Shown here: positions 60,720 through 64,000 of the stretch, piece after piece
Position numbering within the stretch: the first letter of the stretch is position 1
Layout of the letters: every line of letters starts with the position of its first letter
Source: Streptomyces longwoodensis
GTDB taxonomy: Bacteria > Actinomycetota > Actinomycetes > Streptomycetales > Streptomycetaceae
DNA length: 64,000 nucleotides
Direction of reading: 5' to 3'
Assembly (NCBI RefSeq): GCF_001514125.1
Contig: NZ_KQ948555.1
Location: 301,827 to 365,826, forward strand
Position numbers and translations under genes: made by a program
The notes under the pieces: generated by a model
The model's database searches: none
Seen by the model: only the letters and a program-made list of their open reading frames with translations
Told to the model about the DNA's origin: nothing

Positions 60720-60747
60720 TTGACGGTAAGTCGCTTAGCGCTAAGCT
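60720..60747 (+). promoter_or_regulatory. Promoter of the EamA transporter with MarR operator palindrome inside
   Basis: TTGACG (60720-60725), 16 bases, TAAGCT (60742-60747). The spacer and -10 contain the perfect 14-bp palindrome GCTTAGCGCTAAGC (60733-60746), ideally placed for repression. Confidence 0.6.
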
Positions 60748-60790
60748 AATTGCTGCCTACCTAATCGTCGGGAAAGAAGAAGGAACGGCC

Positions 60791-61777
60791 ATGAACCGGT
60801 CCGCCACCGTCCTGCTCACCGCCCTCGCCCCCGTCTCCTGGGGCACCACCTACGCGGTCACCACCGAGTTCCTCCCGGCGGACCGCCCCCTGTTCACGGC
60901 CACCCTGCGCGCGCTGCCCGCCGGCCTGCTGCTCCTCGCCCTCGCCCGGGTCCTGCCGCGCGGCGCCTGGTGGGGCAGGGCGGCGGTGCTGGGCGCGCTG
61001 AACATCGGCGCGTTCTTCCCGTTGCTGTTCCTCGCCGCGTACCGGCTGCCGGGCGGCATGGCGGCGGTGGTGGGCTCGGTCGGCCCGCTGTTCGTGGTGG
61101 GCCTGTCGGCGCTGTTCCTGGGGCACCGCCCCACCGCCCGCACCCTGCTGACCGGCATCGTGGCGGCCCTCGGCGTCAGCCTGGTGGTGCTCAGGGCGGC
61201 CGGGGCGCTGGACGCGGTGGGGGTCCTGGCGGCCCTCGCCTCCACCGCCTCCATGTCGGCCGGCACGGTCCTGACCAAGAAGTGGGGGCGCCCCGAGGGG
61301 GTCGGTCCGCTGGCGCTGACCGCCTGGCAGCTCACGGCCGGCGGTCTGATGACGGTGCCGCTCGCCCTCGTCGTCGAGGGGGCCCCGCCCGCGCTGGACG
61401 CCCCCGCGGTCGGCGGCTACCTCTACCTGGCCCTGGCCAACACGGCGCTCGCCTACTGGCTGTGGTTCCGCGGCATCGGCCGGCTCAGCGCCACCCAGGT
61501 CACCTTCCTCGGCCCGCTGTCCCCGCTCACCGCGGCGGTCGTCGGCTGGGCGGCCCTGGGCCAGGCGCTGACCCCCGTCCAGCTGGCGGGCATGACCCTG
61601 GCGTTCGGCGCGACGGTGGCGGGCCAGCTCCGCCCGGGCGGCGGGACCGGCGTCCCCCGGGCACCCCGCACGCCCCGGCGGGCGACCACCGCACCCGCCG
61701 CCCCGGTGCCCGCGCCCCGCACGACCACCGCGAGCCCCCTCGCCACCCCCGCGCCCGCGCCCGCCCGGCACGGATGA
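60791..61777 (+). CDS. EamA/DMT-family exporter
   Basis: 328 residues, ATG 60791 with AAGAAGGA upstream. Ten membrane helices in two EamA repeats (LTALAPVSWGTTYAVTTEFL; MSAGTVLTKKWGRPEG; TALAYWLWFRGIGRLSATQV; VTFLGPLSPLTAAVVGWAAL). A Pro/Thr/Arg-rich cytoplasmic tail of about 40 residues follows. Members export amino acids, drugs or metabolites. It is probably repressed by the divergent MarR gene, so a toxic compound could be the inducer and substrate. The C-terminal tail is longer than usual. Confidence 0.9.
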   Translation: MNRSATVLLTALAPVSWGTTYAVTTEFLPADRPLFTATLRALPAGLLLLALARVLPRGAWWGRAAVLGALNIGAFFPLLFLAAYRLPGGMAAVVGSVGPLFVVGLSALFLGHRPTARTLLTGIVAALGVSLVVLRAAGALDAVGVLAALASTASMSAGTVLTKKWGRPEGVGPLALTAWQLTAGGLMTVPLALVVEGAPPALDAPAVGGYLYLALANTALAYWLWFRGIGRLSATQVTFLGPLSPLTAAVVGWAALGQALTPVQLAGMTLAFGATVAGQLRPGGGTGVPRAPRTPRRATTAPAAPVPAPRTTTASPLATPAPAPARHG

Positions 61778-61810
61778 CCCCCGAGCCCGCGGCGGCGCAC
61801 GGAAACGCCG

Positions 61811-61840
61811 AGGGGCGCCCGGTACCCACCGGGCGCCCCT
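61811..61840. terminator. Hairpin terminator between the EamA and pepN genes
   Basis: AGGGGCGCCCGGT (61811-61823) pairs with ACCGGGCGCCCCT (61828-61840), 4-base loop, between convergent genes. Confidence 0.88.
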
Positions 61841-61888
61841 CCACGTTCACCGACTCCGGTTCACCGAGCGGCTGTCACCGGCCGGCGC

Positions 61889-64000
61889 TCACCGGCCCGC
61901 GTGCGCCGCGTCCGCGGCCTGAGCCTTCAGGGCCCGCTCGACGCCGGAGCGCGACTCCGACACCAGACGGCGCAGGGCCGCGTTCGGCCCGGCCGAGGCG
62001 AGCCAGGTGTCGGTCCTGGTCAGGGTGTCCTGCGTGACCTGGACCGACGGGTACAGGCCGATCGCGATCTGCTGCGCCATCTCGTGCGAACGCGACTCCC
62101 AGATGTCCTTGAGGACCTCGAAGTACTTGTCCGTGTAGGGGGCGAGCAGCTCGCGCTGGTCGGTCTGCACGAAGCCGGCGATCACCGCCTCCTGCAGGGC
62201 GTTGGGCAGCTTGTCGGACTCCACGACCGACGCCCACGCCTCGGCCTTGGCCTGCTCCGTCGGACGCGCGGCGCGGGCGGTCGCCGCGTGGCGCTCACCG
62301 GCGGCCGTGCGGTCCCGCTCGTACTCGGTGGCGATCTCCGCCTCGTCGTAGCGGCCCACCGCGGCCAGGCGCTGCACGAACGCCCAGCGCAGCTCGGTGT
62401 CGACGGCCAGCCCCTCGACGGTCTGCGAGCCGTCCAGCAGGGCCTCCAGCAGGTCCAGCTGCTCGGGCGTGCGGGCGGTCGCCGCGAAGGCGCGCGCCCA
62501 GGCGAGCTGGTGGTCGCCGCCCGGCTCGGCCGACCGCAGGTGGGCCAGCGTGGCGTCGGTCCACCGGGTGAGCAGCGTCTCGCGCGCGCTCGGGTCGGCG
62601 TAGAGGTCGATCGCCAGCTTGACCTGGCGGTGCAGCGACTGCACGACGCCGATGTCCGACTCCCGGCCGATGCCGGACAGCACCAGCGACAGGTAGTCGC
62701 GGGTCGCGAGCTCCCCGTCCCGGGTCATGTCCCAGGCGGACGCCCAGCACAGGGCGCGCGGCAGCGAGGCGTCGAAGTCGCCCAGGTGCTCGGTGACGAA
62801 CGCCAGCGACGCCTCGTCCAGGCGGACCTTGGCGTAGGACAGGTCGTCGTCGTTGAGCAGGACCACGTCGGGGCGGCGCCGGCCGTGCAGCTGCGGCACG
62901 GCGGTCCGCTCGCCGTCGACGTCCAGCTCCAGGCGGTCCTCGCGCACCAGCTTGCCGCTCGCCGCGTCACGGACGTACAGGCCGACGGCGATGCGGTGCG
63001 GGCGCAGCGTCGGCTCGCCCTTGGCGCCGGCGGGCAGGGCCGGGGCCTCCTGGACGATGGTGAAGGAGGTGATGACGCCGTCGGCGTCGGTCCCGATCTC
63101 CGGGCGCAGGACGTTGATGCCGGCCGTCTCCAGCCACTTGCGCGACCAGTTCTTCAGGTCGCGCCCGGAGGTCTCCTCCAGCGCGCCCAGCAGGTCCGAC
63201 AGGCGCGTGTTGCCGAACGCGTGGCGCTTGAAGTACGCCTGCACGCCCCGGAAGAACGCGTCCTCGCCGACGTAGGCCACGAGCTGCTTGAGGACGCTGG
63301 CGCCCTTGGCGTACGTGATGCCGTCGAAGTTGACCAGCACGTCGTCCAGGTCGCTGATGTCCGCCATGATCGGGTGCGTGGAGGGCAGCTGGTCCTGCCG
63401 GTACGCCCAGGTCTTCATCTGGTTGGCGAACGTCGTCCACGAGTGCGGCCACTTCGAGCCGGGCGCGTCCGCCTGGCAGGCGGCCTCGGCGTAGGTGGCG
63501 AACGACTCGTTCAGCCACAGGTCGTTCCACCACTCCATGGTGACCAGGTCGCCGAACCACATGTGCGCCAGCTCGTGCAGGATCGTCGCCGCCCGCACCT
63601 CGTACGCGGCGTCCGTCACCTTGGAGCGGAACACGTACTGGTCGCGGATGGTCACCGCGCCCGCGTTCTCCATCGCGCCCGCGTTGAACTCCGGCACGAA
63701 CAGCTGGTCGTACTTCTCGAACGGGTACGCGTAGTCGAACTTCTCCTGGAACCAGTCGAAGCCCTGCCGGGTGACCTCGAAGATCGCGTCGGCGTCGAGG
63801 TACTCGGCGAGCGAGGGACGGCAGTAGATGCCGAGCGGCACGCTCTGGCCGTTCTTCTCGTAGACGCTGTGCACGCTGTGGTACGGGCCGACGACGAGCG
63901 CCGTGACGTACGTCGAGATGCGCGGGGTCGGCGCGAAGGCCCAGACGTTGTCCTGGGGTTCGGGCGTCGGGGAGTTGGAGACGACCGTCCAGCCCTCGGG
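61889..64000 (-). CDS. pepN: Aminopeptidase N PepN (M1 family), N-terminal part outside window
   Basis: 704 codons lie in the window; the protein starts beyond base 64000. Visible motifs are the substrate-binding GAMENAG, followed by the zinc site HELAHMWFGDLVTMEWW (His-Glu-x-x-His), and NDLWLNESFATY with the third ligand Glu. The catalytic Tyr of the family should lie further on. A long helical C-terminal domain follows (for example DVETAAV-like repeats and LRRLVSESRSGVERALKAQA at the end). It removes N-terminal residues from peptides in the cytoplasm; S. lividans PepN is well studied. The window end truncates it, so start and upstream region cannot be judged. Confidence 0.95.
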   Translation of the reverse strand, partial: PEGWTVVSNSPTPEPQDNVWAFAPTPRISTYVTALVVGPYHSVHSVYEKNGQSVPLGIYCRPSLAEYLDADAIFEVTRQGFDWFQEKFDYAYPFEKYDQLFVPEFNAGAMENAGAVTIRDQYVFRSKVTDAAYEVRAATILHELAHMWFGDLVTMEWWNDLWLNESFATYAEAACQADAPGSKWPHSWTTFANQMKTWAYRQDQLPSTHPIMADISDLDDVLVNFDGITYAKGASVLKQLVAYVGEDAFFRGVQAYFKRHAFGNTRLSDLLGALEETSGRDLKNWSRKWLETAGINVLRPEIGTDADGVITSFTIVQEAPALPAGAKGEPTLRPHRIAVGLYVRDAASGKLVREDRLELDVDGERTAVPQLHGRRRPDVVLLNDDDLSYAKVRLDEASLAFVTEHLGDFDASLPRALCWASAWDMTRDGELATRDYLSLVLSGIGRESDIGVVQSLHRQVKLAIDLYADPSARETLLTRWTDATLAHLRSAEPGGDHQLAWARAFAATARTPEQLDLLEALLDGSQTVEGLAVDTELRWAFVQRLAAVGRYDEAEIATEYERDRTAAGERHAATARAARPTEQAKAEAWASVVESDKLPNALQEAVIAGFVQTDQRELLAPYTDKYFEVLKDIWESRSHEMAQQIAIGLYPSVQVTQDTLTRTDTWLASAGPNAALRRLVSESRSGVERALKAQAADAAHAGR

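Overview
The window looks like a piece of a Streptomyces chromosome. G+C is very high, third codon positions are almost always G or C, and GTG and TTG starts are common. It carries chaplins, the melC tyrosinase pair, a csn chitosan-oligosaccharide operon, a dynamin pair and a sporulation-type ssb. From memory, gene order matches the S. coelicolor segment running from the chpA/chpF/chpG/melC area back to pepN. I could not align it. No transposon, prophage, integrase or CRISPR array was seen.

Left part (1-20.4 kb), cell surface. The window opens inside a sortase-anchored protein, perhaps a long chaplin. Next come an ATP-grasp ligase and flavoprotein pair and a secreted GH26-like glycosidase. 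Eight genes on the minus strand (14103 down to 4581) form an exopolysaccharide operon: glycosyltransferase, initiating sugar-phosphate transferase, O-antigen-ligase-like protein, MurJ/MviN-type flippase, polysaccharide deacetylase, second glycosyltransferase, Wzz-like protein and a GNAT/CelD-type acyltransferase. Most are coupled by ATGA or GTGA overlaps. A short chaplin, three small secreted proteins, melC1-melC2 and a second chaplin with a His/Gly-rich tail follow. Both chaplins have upstream elements resembling sigma-BldN promoters.

Middle part (20.5-32 kb). tRNA-Arg(TCT) comes first, then dynA-dynB-ssbB (sporulation division and chromosome handling). A thioester-domain surface protein with a LAETG sorting signal follows. 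After it lie ettA, a hotdog thioesterase, a gene of unknown function, a truncated haemoglobin and a protein-isoaspartate-methyltransferase-like gene.

Signalling block (43.1 down to 32.0 kb, minus strand). This is an enlarged version of the mycobacterial GlnX-GlnH-PknG amino-acid-sensing operon: GlnX, GlnH, a coiled-coil protein, PknG, a PP2C phosphatase, a VWA protein and an FHA protein. The kinase, phosphatase and FHA protein all carry zinc ribbons. It is the best candidate for an under-described system.

Right part (43.3-64 kb). HelR, an RNA-polymerase-dislodging helicase-like protein, is preceded by a perfect rifamycin-associated element. Next is the csnREFGHK operon with its palindromic operator. 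Then come an MscS channel, an HNH endonuclease, malQ, and a small membrane protein followed by an interleaved double hairpin. A TetR/flavin-monooxygenase divergon has seven copies of a 16-bp palindrome. A MarR/EamA divergon and the 3' part of pepN end the window.
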